Positions 10,107 through 17,540 of a stretch of DNA of 64,000 bases are shown here, in pieces. Every line of letters begins with the position of its first letter. Position 1 is the stretch's first letter. This stretch comes from Paraburkholderia unamae. GTDB taxonomy: Bacteria; Pseudomonadota; Gammaproteobacteria; Burkholderiales; Burkholderiaceae. The notes below the pieces were generated by a model that saw nothing but the letters and a program-made list of their open reading frames with translations, was not told the DNA's origin and searched no databases. The translations under genes were made by a program, and so were the position numbers. The DNA lies in the NCBI RefSeq assembly GCF_003268775.1, contig NZ_QLSU01000028.1, positions 1 to 64,000 on the forward strand. Reading direction: 5' to 3'.

Positions 10107-10253
10107 CTTACGCGGTCGCTGAAACGGCCACGGTAGCTTGTCCGCGCCCGCAACCAAGCGCGGAGCGTTCACGCGGCCACGATCACCCTATACGGCACAC
10201 GAGACCAGCGTTTCAGGAGCGGGACGAACGAACCGGGTGCTTGCTTTGCAGCT

Positions 10254-10286
10254 CTTGTAGCGAGGCATGGGCCACCTCGCTACAAG
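10254..10286. repeat. 12-bp perfect stem-loop
   Basis: CTTGTAGCGAGG at 10254-10265 pairs perfectly with CCTCGCTACAAG at 10275-10286 across a 9-nt loop. This is the strongest hairpin in the gene-poor region. No T run follows on either side. It could be part of a structured RNA or a protein-binding site near the centromere-like array. Confidence 0.6.
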
Positions 10287-10614
10287 CGGCCCCAGGCGCG
10301 CGCATTGAATCGCGAGACCTGCAAGGATGCACCGTATAGCTAGGGGAAAGGAGGCAACCGCGCGTTTAACATCACCCCTGGATCGACGGCGCATCGCGAC
10401 CCTCTGGGACACGAGCAGATTGACGTGTAAGCGTTTGAGCAGCCGTACGGGCGTGGATCCCGATTTGCACTGAGTCACTCTCCACGCTGGCATCGCGTTT
10501 CTTCCAGCGCGAAGTCGGTGTGGAGCGTTGAATTCGCGGAGGCCGTGAGATGTGGGCCAAGGCCGCGCGGAGTAACAGTGCGCAGCTTGGTAGGTGGCCA
10601 ACGGGAAAGGACAA

Positions 10615-11122
10615 TCCATACTATGGACTACATGCGCACCTCACCGAACGCGAGTCGGCAAAGTTCGACCTGAAGCCAGCCCGGATTGATCTCCATCAGT
10701 TCTATCCATACTATGGACTGTCCAGCGCTACGCTACGCCCACGTGTCACCTGGCGCCGTGCAGGATCCGGCGTTGTCAAATGCGAGCGACCACCGAATCC
10801 ATACTATGGACTCGCCCCTGGCCACACGCGACATCGCGATTGGATTCAGCTAGCGCATATGGCCTGCCAAAGCACCCGGCGCCCGAGTCCATACTATGGA
10901 TTCGCCTGCGTCCTACCATCCACCAGAACACAACAGGCGAAATCCCCAAACACTCGCGAGATCAACATGCCCGGAGGCGCAAGCGCTGCCGCAATCCATA
11001 CTATGGACTCATAGCCTCGCACCACCTCCCAGCACCTCGCCGTATCTTCGAGCAGCGCCCGCCGTGTCTTCGACACGAACCCATCCCGCCCTGCCACGCC
11101 CCGCACGAGTCCATACTATGGA
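10615..11122. repeat. parS: centromere-like (parS) array: six copies of a 13-bp palindrome
   Basis: Six exact copies of TCCATACTATGGA start at 10615, 10705, 10798, 10888, 10995 and 11110. The flanks extend the consensus to A(A/G)TCCATACTATGGA(C/T)T, an imperfect 17-bp palindrome with a central C. Spacing is 90, 93, 90, 107 and 115 bp, and the DNA between copies is unrelated. The array lies directly downstream of parB, the same arrangement as sopC downstream of sopB on the F plasmid, so these are very probably the ParB-binding sites. The motif differs from the 16-bp parS palindromes I recall for Burkholderia cenocepacia replicons. Confidence 0.8.
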
Positions 11123-11147
11123 TCGCGGCCCCCGCCGGACAACGACG

Positions 11148-11174
11148 AAAAAAAAGCCCGCTCAAGGCGGGCTT
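11148..11174 (-). terminator. rho-independent terminator of parAB
   Basis: On the minus strand, 20 nt after the parB stop, there is a stem of AAGCCCGC / GCGGGCTT with a 5-nt loop, followed by a run of eight T residues. It is a classical intrinsic terminator that separates parAB transcription from the palindrome array. Confidence 0.9.
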
Positions 11175-11193
11175 CAAACTGGCTAGGTCCAGC

Positions 11194-12162
11194 TTACTTC
11201 GGAAGGTGATTAAACGTCTGGCTGATAAGCGCACGAATCTGCGCCTCCAACGCCTCGGTCATCACACCCGGTTTGAACTTGATCGTAAAGCCGTTTACGT
11301 CCTTCGTGATCGACCCCGCGTGTTCCTTGCCGGCAAAAAACTTGTCGATGCTGCGTTCCTTCCCGCCCGTCGGGGCCGTGCCCTGCGTCGCCAGCAGCTT
11401 GATTGCGGCTGCGGCCTTACCTTGTTCGAGCTCACCCGAAACAACATCGGGCCACACCTCACGCGCGGCGGCAAGTCCTGCCTCCCCGAACTTGCGGATT
11501 GCCGAGACAATCGCCTCGGCCGCGTTCGCCCCCAACAGACGCGGCTGAATCTCCATGTCCTTGAGCACGAAATCGGGCAGCTTGTCGAAACTCAGGAACT
11601 GGAAGAGGCCGCTGCGCGAGAGACCCAGCGCCTCGGCCAGGCGCTTGCGATCCGGGAATTCCTTTTCGGTGCGCCGGATCGAAAGGCTGATCTCATAGTC
11701 GGACAGGTCGTCGCGGCTGACGTTTTCGACCATCGCGAGAACCGCCATGTCCGAATCCGAGCAATCCGCAACCACGGCCTTGATCGTATTGAGACCCAGA
11801 ACCTTGTGCGCGCGCCAGCGACGCTCGCCCGCCACGATCTGATAGCCCGACTCGACGCGTCGCACTACGATCGGCTGTACCTGTCCGACTTCACGAATCG
11901 ACTCGGCCAGCTCGCTCAACTTCGCTTCATTGAAAATGCGGCGCGGCTGCCAGGGGTTGGGCGCGATTTCCGTGACCGCCAACTGCGACGTCACGCCTGC
12001 GGCCTCCAGCTCCTGAACGCGAAGCTGCGCGACGGCGAGCGCACCTGCCAGCCCGGGCGCGGTCTGCGTACGCTCCGTGCGCTTGACCTCGTCTTCCTTG
12101 ATGGCCGATGTCTTCCGAATTCCAGCCGTCTTCGCCAGCAATTGTTCACGCATATTGCTCAT
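11194..12162 (-). CDS. parB: ParB-family partition protein
   Basis: A 322-residue centromere-binding protein. The N-terminal ParB/Srx fold (about 60-160) contains the GERRWRA motif at residues 112-118, the Arg patch that binds CTP in ParB sliding clamps, and ENVSRDDLSDYE at 146-157. A helix-turn-helix follows (about 173-190, LAEALGLSRSGLFQFL), then a C-terminal dimerisation region. I chose the ATG at 12162 because it overlaps the parA stop as ATGA and has GGAGG 8 nt upstream. An ATG at 12177 would add five residues. It acts with ParA to segregate the replicon, and the six palindromes downstream are its likely sites. Confidence 0.93.
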   Translation of the reverse strand: MSNMREQLLAKTAGIRKTSAIKEDEVKRTERTQTAPGLAGALAVAQLRVQELEAAGVTSQLAVTEIAPNPWQPRRIFNEAKLSELAESIREVGQVQPIVVRRVESGYQIVAGERRWRAHKVLGLNTIKAVVADCSDSDMAVLAMVENVSRDDLSDYEISLSIRRTEKEFPDRKRLAEALGLSRSGLFQFLSFDKLPDFVLKDMEIQPRLLGANAAEAIVSAIRKFGEAGLAAAREVWPDVVSGELEQGKAAAAIKLLATQGTAPTGGKERSIDKFFAGKEHAGSITKDVNGFTIKFKPGVMTEALEAQIRALISQTFNHLPK

Positions 12163-13370
12163 TGCGCGGTCCTCCATTTTTCTTCATAAATTTCGTCCAA
12201 CCAGCGGCAATAATCGATGAGCGGCTGCCGGACACGCTGCAATGACTTGGCCGCGCTATGCGAACTGCTGATGTCGAACACCGTGGAAAAGGCCAGGGCA
12301 CCTGTGCTCATCACCGAGCTGGCCGGCACCTCGATCGCATGCAGCCAGTTCTCGTAAGCACTCTCCGCCCACGCGCGAACGATCGGAGCCGAGGAGGTGC
12401 GTCCATAATCCACCCTCGACAGCAGCAGCGAAATGAAGTCGTACTTCTTGCCCTGTTCGTACTTGATGAAGCTCTTCGACACGTCCGAGAACAACCGCCA
12501 GAACGACAACGAGCTGATGAAATCGAGGTTCTCCGGCACCATCGGCATCACCAGGGCATCGGCCGCGAGCAACGCGTTCAGGTTCATATAGGAGAGCGAC
12601 GGCGACGTGTCCATCAGGATGTAGTCGTACTGCTTGCGCAGCGGTTCGAGCCCCTCGCGCAGCACCGTCCAGAATTTGAAACCCGGCTTGATCTTCTGCA
12701 TTGCGGGCAAATGAAACTCCGCCCCGATGAGTTCCGTGTGCGCCGGTATGACGTCAAGCCCGTCCCAATAAGTCGACTGAATGCGAGCACCCAGACCACC
12801 TTCAATCTGCTGGTCGTAGATATAGGGCAGCACGGTGTCTTCGGGCGTCACGTCCTTCTCGGCATACAAGCCACAGAGTTCGGACAAGGAAGCTTGCGGG
12901 TCGAGGTCCACGACTAGCACCTTGCGTCCGCGCAGCGTCAGACCTTGGGCCAGGCACATCGTGGTCGTGGTTTTGGCCGAGCCGCCCTTGAGCTGGGCTG
13001 TTATGATGATTTTTCCGTCCGGCTCCCGGGTCCCGGTCACAAGGGGAGTCTGATAGATGTCGGAGACTTTCTGCACCCAGATGCGCGCTTCTTCGAGTGT
13101 GAAAGTCCGCGTGCGTCCCGTTCCCGCCGCCTTACCGGGGGGGAGGTCACCGTCCCCCTTGGTGGCCAGGTACTGAACCTGGGAATGGGTGATGTTGCAC
13201 ATCGCGGCAATCTCACCTGTCTTGAACACCGGCGCCATCTTTCGGGGCCGCGGCGCCAGGATCGTTTCGCGCAGCTCGTCCGTAAAAATCGACACCTTCT
13301 CAGCGAACGCGCTAATCTGTTCCAGAGGCACAGTCCGATCGACGGCTGGAAGTTGGCTTGTTTTCACCAT
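12159..13370 (-). CDS. parA: ParA-family partition ATPase
   Basis: A 403-residue type Ia ParA. The long N-terminal region carries a MerR/SopA-like helix-turn-helix (about residues 50-75, GEIAAMCNITHSQVQYLAT), which in this class binds the par promoter and represses it. The deviant Walker A box KGGSAKT is at 128-134 and the switch region VVDLDPQASLS follows. It should bind nucleoid DNA non-specifically in the ATP form and move ParB-bound DNA. It is the first gene of a translationally coupled parAB operon and is divergent from the origin and rep gene. Confidence 0.93.
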   Translation of the reverse strand: MVKTSQLPAVDRTVPLEQISAFAEKVSIFTDELRETILAPRPRKMAPVFKTGEIAAMCNITHSQVQYLATKGDGDLPPGKAAGTGRTRTFTLEEARIWVQKVSDIYQTPLVTGTREPDGKIIITAQLKGGSAKTTTTMCLAQGLTLRGRKVLVVDLDPQASLSELCGLYAEKDVTPEDTVLPYIYDQQIEGGLGARIQSTYWDGLDVIPAHTELIGAEFHLPAMQKIKPGFKFWTVLREGLEPLRKQYDYILMDTSPSLSYMNLNALLAADALVMPMVPENLDFISSLSFWRLFSDVSKSFIKYEQGKKYDFISLLLSRVDYGRTSSAPIVRAWAESAYENWLHAIEVPASSVMSTGALAFSTVFDISSSHSAAKSLQRVRQPLIDYCRWLDEIYEEKWRTAQ

Positions 13371-13420
13371 TCTGAGGTTTTCGAGGAAATTTCGATAAAG
13401 TTCATAATACAGAAGCGGAC

Positions 13421-13475
13421 TCGATTTTTCAGCCTAAATCACTGTAAACACAGAAATTTATTCGATTTTTCGGCT
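13421..13475 (-). promoter_or_regulatory. direct repeats upstream of parA (possible par operator)
   Basis: Two 14-bp direct repeats, TCGATTTTTCAGCC (13421-13434) and TCGATTTTTCGGCT (13462-13475), lie 50-105 bp upstream of the parA start, 41 bp apart. Between them and the gene is an AT-rich stretch with a possible minus-strand -10 (TATTAT). They are candidate sites for autorepression by the ParA N-terminal HTH or for ParB. This is inferred from position only. Confidence 0.4.
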
Positions 13476-13608
13476 CAAAATGCCAGAAATCAAGCTCTCG
13501 CAGGCGCAATAGCGCGCCGAATCGAGCACAACGGGGCTCACCTTCCTGTTCCTGACGCCGCAAATCACCCCGCGTAGACGGCAAAAATAGTGCTTTCGAG
13601 CCACGATG

Positions 13609-14229
13609 GCACAAATGACCTCACCATCATCCCAACGAAATCGGGCGTTTGCCGCCGATTGAACCCGCACGAAACGCCAGGACTTCCAGCTTGCACAACG
13701 GACCTCACCATGGTTCCCCGGCTGCGGCGCTTCGCAAAAGCACAAATCCGTAGAAATAGCGCGGCTCGCTGCGTCCCGAATGACCGCCACGCTGTATCTC
13801 ATCCATTACTCAGGCTGTGGTAGCTCCGTTTGTAGGTTGTTTTTGTAAACCTAAAAACAGGACAGACAAACTAACAATCGCCAGTGCTTCCATAAAAAAC
13901 AAAGACTTAGGGTCGAAAAGGTGAGATTCCTTGTGCTGAAGGTGAGGTCTGTTGTGCACCAAAGGGAGGTTTTATCCCCGCGAAGGTGAGATCCAGGCCG
14001 CACGATAGTGAGGTCTGATGTGCGTGGCGGCATGTTATCCACAAGGGTGAGGTTCATTGTGCAAACGGCCGCCTATCGCCCGGAAACCCATACCGCGCGG
14101 CCCGCTATGCGCTTTTACCGCGCGTTAGAGGTGAGGTCTGTTGTGCGCGTGGTGAGGTTGTTTGTGCATGATTCGACGCCAACGCAAGACGCAGGTTGAA
14201 CCGCTTCTCGAAGGTGAGGTTTGTTGTGT
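13609..14229. repeat. iteron array of the replication origin
   Basis: About ten copies of a 17-bp motif, consensus GGTGAGGTCTGTTGTGC. Two are on the minus strand (13609-13625, 13693-13709). Plus-strand copies are at 13920-13936, 13941-13957, 14007-14023, 14046-14062, 14130-14146, 14151-14167 and 14213-14229. A degenerate copy starts at 13985. Conserved positions are GTGAG at the left and TTGTGC at the right. Such iterons bind Rep_3-type initiators, whose gene begins just to the right. Confidence 0.88.
14035..14043 (+). promoter_or_regulatory. DnaA box
   Basis: TTATCCACA matches the strict DnaA-box consensus exactly. It sits inside the iteron array, 3 bp before one iteron, as in iteron plasmids and secondary chromosomes that need host DnaA. 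Confidence 0.8.
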
Positions 14230-14256
14230 TGACAGCTCACCTACGGGTGATAAAGT
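14229..14256 (+). promoter_or_regulatory. promoter of the rep gene with embedded inverted repeat
   Basis: A perfect -35 TTGACA (14229-14234), 16-bp spacer and -10 TAAAGT (14251-14256). The spacer contains a perfect inverted repeat TCACC-TACG-GGTGA (14237-14250). Its half-site GGTGA is the left end of the iteron, so Rep dimers probably bind here and repress their own synthesis, as known for RepE and similar initiators. Confidence 0.65.
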
Positions 14257-14284
14257 GCATGACTTCAACCGCGCAGACCACGCA

Positions 14285-15688
14285 ATGGCATCGGACAATC
14301 CGCAAGAGGGCAGAACGAAAACAACGCCAAGGCAGATGGCCCTGGCGTTGTTCGAGGACATGTTCGACCTCGGTTTGCCGGTGAACGAGTCCAGCCGCGA
14401 GATCGGGTATCAGCGCAACAACTTCTTCACCGAAATCGTGAACATGGGGTTGCCGGCGCGTCGTTTTCTCGACGCGGCGTACTTCATCGTCGCCCAGGAG
14501 TTGCAGCCTCAGGACCAGTACGATGTCGAGCTGAACTATTTCAAGTGGCTGATGCGCTATGACAGCCGCAATCTCAAGCATCTGCGCACGATTGCGGACG
14601 AAGCGCAAAACGCCAAGATCCGCGTGACGAACACGCCCTCTGACCGCGATCCCAACGAAAACGACCTGTGGGTCCAGGTGCAGCTCATCGGCCTCGTGGC
14701 GTTTCATCGCGGCCGTGTCCGGTTCGACGTGCACCCGACGCTGGTGCCGCATATCCGCGATCCGCGCACGTCGCACTGGCTGAGCCTGCGTATCTCGACC
14801 GCTTTCACGCGCAGCCTCGCGCGAGCCATCTACGACAAGGTGCTGCCCAGCGTCGCGGCCGGACGCACCGACTGGATTCCGCTTGAAGTGATGCGCACGT
14901 GGCCGGGGAAAATGGGCGCAAACGCGGCCATTTTCAAATACTTCAAGCGCGACTGGCTCGAGCCCGCCGTCAAGGAAATCAACGAGGTGTCCGACATCGA
15001 GCTCTCGTACGAAACGAGGACCGAGTCGACTTCGTCGAAGAAAATCGATCGCATCCGTTTCGTCCTCAAGCGCAAGGAAACCGCGGACGCCGTGATGGCG
15101 AGCCTCGCCGATGCGAGCCATGTCTACAAGGTGCTGAAGGACGAATTCAATCTTTCGTCGCGCCAGTTCAGCGAGATTTCCGAGAACCGCGATACCTGGA
15201 CGGACGAACGCATTCAGCAGGCGATCGAATACACGCGCTTCCGGCTCCATCGCGGCCAGGTCAAAAAGAGTCCGTCCGGTTATCTGATGAAGGCGCTACG
15301 CGATAACTGGAAAATGTCGGAAGCCGAGCGCACGATGGTCGACGTCCAGGCGAAGCTGCTGGGCAGCGACGTTCAAGCCGGCGCCGAACCGGCCGAGGTT
15401 CCCGCCTCGGTCGCGCAGAGCATTGCGTCGAAAGAAGAAGAGTCGCGCTCGCGCATGAACGAGGAAGCGACGCTCGGCCGCGAGCATTACCTCGCGGCCG
15501 ACGAGCGCAGCAAGCGCGATTTCATCCGGGGCTGGGTGACATCGCGCGAGGGCAAGTTGATGCTGCGCCGCATGAAACTCGAGCCCGCCGACGTCACCGA
15601 AAGCGACATCCTCGCAAACACGGAGCTCGGCTGGTACCTCGGGCAGTTCGTTTTTGGACGCATGAGCGCATCGCGGGCGAGCAAATAA
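14285..15688 (+). CDS. repA: Rep_3-type replication initiator protein
   Basis: A 467-residue protein of the iteron-binding initiator class. The central part has the two winged-helix pattern of Rep_3 proteins: SLRISTAFTRSLARAIYDKV, WIPLEVMRTWPG and LEPAVKEINEVSDIELSYE, the last being the strongest family signature. The C-terminal 150 residues are charged and helical. I placed the start at the ATG at 14285. Upstream in-frame codons (GTG 14255, TTG 14162) would lie within the promoter or iterons. No strong Shine-Dalgarno is visible at the ATG, so the start is uncertain. It should open the origin by binding the iterons to its left. Confidence 0.88.
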   Translation: MASDNPQEGRTKTTPRQMALALFEDMFDLGLPVNESSREIGYQRNNFFTEIVNMGLPARRFLDAAYFIVAQELQPQDQYDVELNYFKWLMRYDSRNLKHLRTIADEAQNAKIRVTNTPSDRDPNENDLWVQVQLIGLVAFHRGRVRFDVHPTLVPHIRDPRTSHWLSLRISTAFTRSLARAIYDKVLPSVAAGRTDWIPLEVMRTWPGKMGANAAIFKYFKRDWLEPAVKEINEVSDIELSYETRTESTSSKKIDRIRFVLKRKETADAVMASLADASHVYKVLKDEFNLSSRQFSEISENRDTWTDERIQQAIEYTRFRLHRGQVKKSPSGYLMKALRDNWKMSEAERTMVDVQAKLLGSDVQAGAEPAEVPASVAQSIASKEEESRSRMNEEATLGREHYLAADERSKRDFIRGWVTSREGKLMLRRMKLEPADVTESDILANTELGWYLGQFVFGRMSASRASK

Positions 15689-15811
15689 AAACGCTTTAAT
15701 GCCGCACGTCACCTGTTTGAGCTCTCTGGAAAATCGTCAGGGATGCGAATTGATCAGTTGGTCGATTAATTTCCCGTTACATTCCAGTCACTGATCGAGT
15801 GCGCATTCGAT

Positions 15812-15840
15812 TTGCATACGCGCATCGCTAAAGCCATAAT
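15812..15840 (+). promoter_or_regulatory. sigma70-type promoter of the H-NS-like gene
   Basis: TTGCAT (15812-15817), 17-bp spacer, CATAAT (15835-15840). Transcription would start about 100 nt before the ATG at 15946. The surrounding 250 bp between rep and this gene hold no reading frame. Confidence 0.5.
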
Positions 15841-15945
15841 CACGATCGCGACGATGGCGTCAATTCTGACGGGCAGACCGAATTTCGATATGCCATAGCA
15901 GTTCCGGGATCGCATGGACGGCAAACCCCACAGCGAGGACTTGAA

Positions 15946-16563
15946 ATGGTAACTTTGGACGCGATCAGCCTGAAAATTGCAAAACTCCAGAAACAGGCGG
16001 CAGCAATCGCCGAGAAACAAACGTCGGTGGGGCTGACCAGAATCCGTGAATTGATGCACAAGCACGGACTGAGCATCGCTGACATTGAGAGCTTTATCGG
16101 CAAGAAGCGCGGCAGAAAGCCGGCGGCTACGGGCGCGAAAGCGGCAGCCAAAACGCCGCGTGCGAGCGCGCAGCCGGTCGCGCCGAAATACGCAGACCCG
16201 AAAACGGGCGCGACGTGGACGGGCCGTGGGCGCGCGCCGGCGTGGATTCGCGACGTCAAGGATCGTTCGAAATTCCTGATCGAAGCCGGTGCGAAGACGA
16301 AGGATGCCGGTGCCAAAGCGGCACCCGCGAAGAAGGCAACCGCCAAACGTGTCGTAGCCAAAAAGGCGGTCAAGGCAACGCCCGCCGCGAAGAAGGCGAC
16401 TGGCCGACGCGCGGCCGCTCCGGCAGAAGGCGCACGCGCGCGCAAAGCCGCAGCGCCTGTGAAAAAGGCTTCGGCACCGCGTAAGACGGCCGCCAAAGCA
16501 GCGGCTAAAACGGCTCCGGCACCCGTCGAGGTCACGGCTGCGCCGGAAGTCGCAGCAGCGTAA
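15946..16563 (+). CDS. H-NS-family nucleoid protein with lysine/alanine-rich tail
   Basis: A 205-residue protein. The N-terminal helical oligomerisation region is about residues 5-50. The H-NS DNA-binding motif lies at about 81-116, with WTGRGRAPAWI at 91-101, the AT-hook-like loop of betaproteobacterial (Bv3F-type) H-NS. Residues 117-205 are a low-complexity tail rich in AKKA, PAKKAT and RKAA units, resembling histone H1 or PhaF/AlgP tails. Usual H-NS homologues are 90-135 residues, so the tail is an addition. GGA lies 6-9 nt before the ATG. A replicon-borne H-NS may silence foreign AT-rich DNA or limit the fitness cost of the replicon; this is inferred. Confidence 0.88.
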   Translation: MVTLDAISLKIAKLQKQAAAIAEKQTSVGLTRIRELMHKHGLSIADIESFIGKKRGRKPAATGAKAAAKTPRASAQPVAPKYADPKTGATWTGRGRAPAWIRDVKDRSKFLIEAGAKTKDAGAKAAPAKKATAKRVVAKKAVKATPAAKKATGRRAAAPAEGARARKAAAPVKKASAPRKTAAKAAAKTAPAPVEVTAAPEVAAA

Positions 16564-16587
16564 CGGGCCAAAAGCGTGCCACACCGT

Positions 16588-16618
16588 CGTAGCGGCAGGC
16601 GTATGTCTGCCCGCTACG
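16588..16618. terminator. inverted repeat between convergent genes
   Basis: CGTAGCGG (16588-16595) pairs with CCGCTACG (16611-16618), and outer GCGTG/CACGC can extend the stem. It sits in the 77-bp gap between the H-NS gene and the convergent ABC operon. It lacks a T tract, so it is only a candidate bidirectional terminator. Confidence 0.45.
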
Positions 16619-16640
16619 GCTGCCACGCCGCCTCGCGCGG

Positions 16641-17540
16641 CTAATGGCAATACAAGTCGTTTTCCGCGTTGAACATGTCGAATGCGAGGCTAACCGCCTG
16701 GTCCTTGCGCACCGTGGCGAGCCAGCGGACGCGCCGCCAGTCGGCAATCGTCTCGCCGACAAACGCGGCACTCGCCACTTCGCCCGCGCGGGTCGCGATG
16801 AAGGCGGGCGCCGGCGCGACCGTGCCGGGCAGCGGGCGGTAATAAGACCAGTCAGGCTGCTTGAGCAGGCCTTCAATCACCAGTTCGTCTGCGACAAGCG
16901 CCGCGCAATCGCCTGCCTGAAACGCAAGGAGCGCATCGAGCGGCCTGTCGAAGCCCTGAACGCTCGCATGGAACTCACGCGCCGCGCGCGCGGCGTACGG
17001 GTCGTCTCGCGCGGCGCAAAGCGCGCGGCCACCCAGGTCACGCCATTGCCGCACCTCGCCATGATTGAGGACGAGCGCCATGCCGCGTCCGCTCGTGTAC
17101 GAAGCCGGTGCGAACGCAACCCTTGCATCGGGCGAGAAGCCCAGGCCGGCGATTGCGGCGTCCACCTGGCCCGACTGCACGGCGGCGCGCGCGGCGGCCG
17201 GTTCGGCAAGCACGAACTGCACGGGCAACCCCACGCGGCGCGCGAGGTCCGTGGCAAGGGCGGCAGCGAAGGGATCGGGTGCGCGAGCGGTGCGGTCGAC
17301 CTTGCCGATATACAGGGTAGGCGCCGGGCGCGGGGGTACCGCGACAATCATCGCGCCGCGCGCAATGGCGGCGGCGAACGGGCGGTCATCGTCGGGATGG
17401 TTGGGGAGAACGTCGCCCATCAGAGCCCATGCGAGCACGGCAAGCAGCACCAGTGCACCGGCCAGCGCCGCGGCGGGCCCGCGCACGCGATGTGCGCGAC
17501 GTGCGCCGGGCGTCGCCGCAAGCGGGGCGAGCCTAGCCAT
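16641..17540 (-). CDS. membrane-anchored periplasmic substrate-binding protein (polar amino acid type)
   Basis: A 299-residue protein. One hydrophobic segment (about residues 23-45) follows an Arg-rich start and likely anchors it to the inner membrane; no lipobox is seen. The rest has the SBP_bac_3 pattern: IARGAMIVAVPPRPAP, FAAALATDLARRVGLPVQF, VQSGQVDAAIAGLGFSPDAR. That family binds amino acids or small acids for ABC importers. It is the last gene of a four-gene operon and overlaps the permease gene by 8 bp. The first gene already encodes a binding protein, so this one is a second, structurally unrelated receptor or an accessory. C-terminal cysteine (YCH) is odd for a periplasmic protein. 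Confidence 0.7.
   Translation of the reverse strand: MARLAPLAATPGARRAHRVRGPAAALAGALVLLAVLAWALMGDVLPNHPDDDRPFAAAIARGAMIVAVPPRPAPTLYIGKVDRTARAPDPFAAALATDLARRVGLPVQFVLAEPAAARAAVQSGQVDAAIAGLGFSPDARVAFAPASYTSGRGMALVLNHGEVRQWRDLGGRALCAARDDPYAARAAREFHASVQGFDRPLDALLAFQAGDCAALVADELVIEGLLKQPDWSYYRPLPGTVAPAPAFIATRAGEVASAAFVGETIADWRRVRWLATVRKDQAVSLAFDMFNAENDLYCH

Larger units (their letters stand above)
8858..10614. other. gene-poor region between the debranching gene and the partition locus
   Basis: About 1.75 kb with no reading frame that I recognise. The only open frames are below 145 codons, overlap one another on both strands and match no family I know. The base composition is less GC-biased than the flanking genes. 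The stretch contains several perfect inverted repeats (listed separately), including TGAAAC-AATC-GTTTCA at 9254-9269. It may hold a structured RNA, promoters or decayed DNA next to the replicon core. Confidence 0.6.
13600..14250. other. oriV: replication origin (oriV) of the replicon
   Basis: The 915-bp gap between divergent parA and rep holds the elements of an iteron-type origin. These are about ten iterons, a perfect DnaA box, an AT-rich segment around 13830-13915 that could be the unwinding element, and a 6-bp inverted repeat TAGGTT/AACCTA at 13833-13853. The limits given are approximate. Confidence 0.8.

Noticed and set aside
10615..11122. CRISPR-like spaced repeats
   Set aside because: The repeat unit is only 13 bp and a palindrome, spacing is irregular at 90-115 bp, and no cas genes are nearby. 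Position after parB fits a centromere much better.
12945..13577. Long plus-strand open frame opposite parA
   Set aside because: It is a high-GC shadow frame on the opposite strand of parA, with no ribosome site and no recognisable motif; the same applies to many other overlapping frames in the window.
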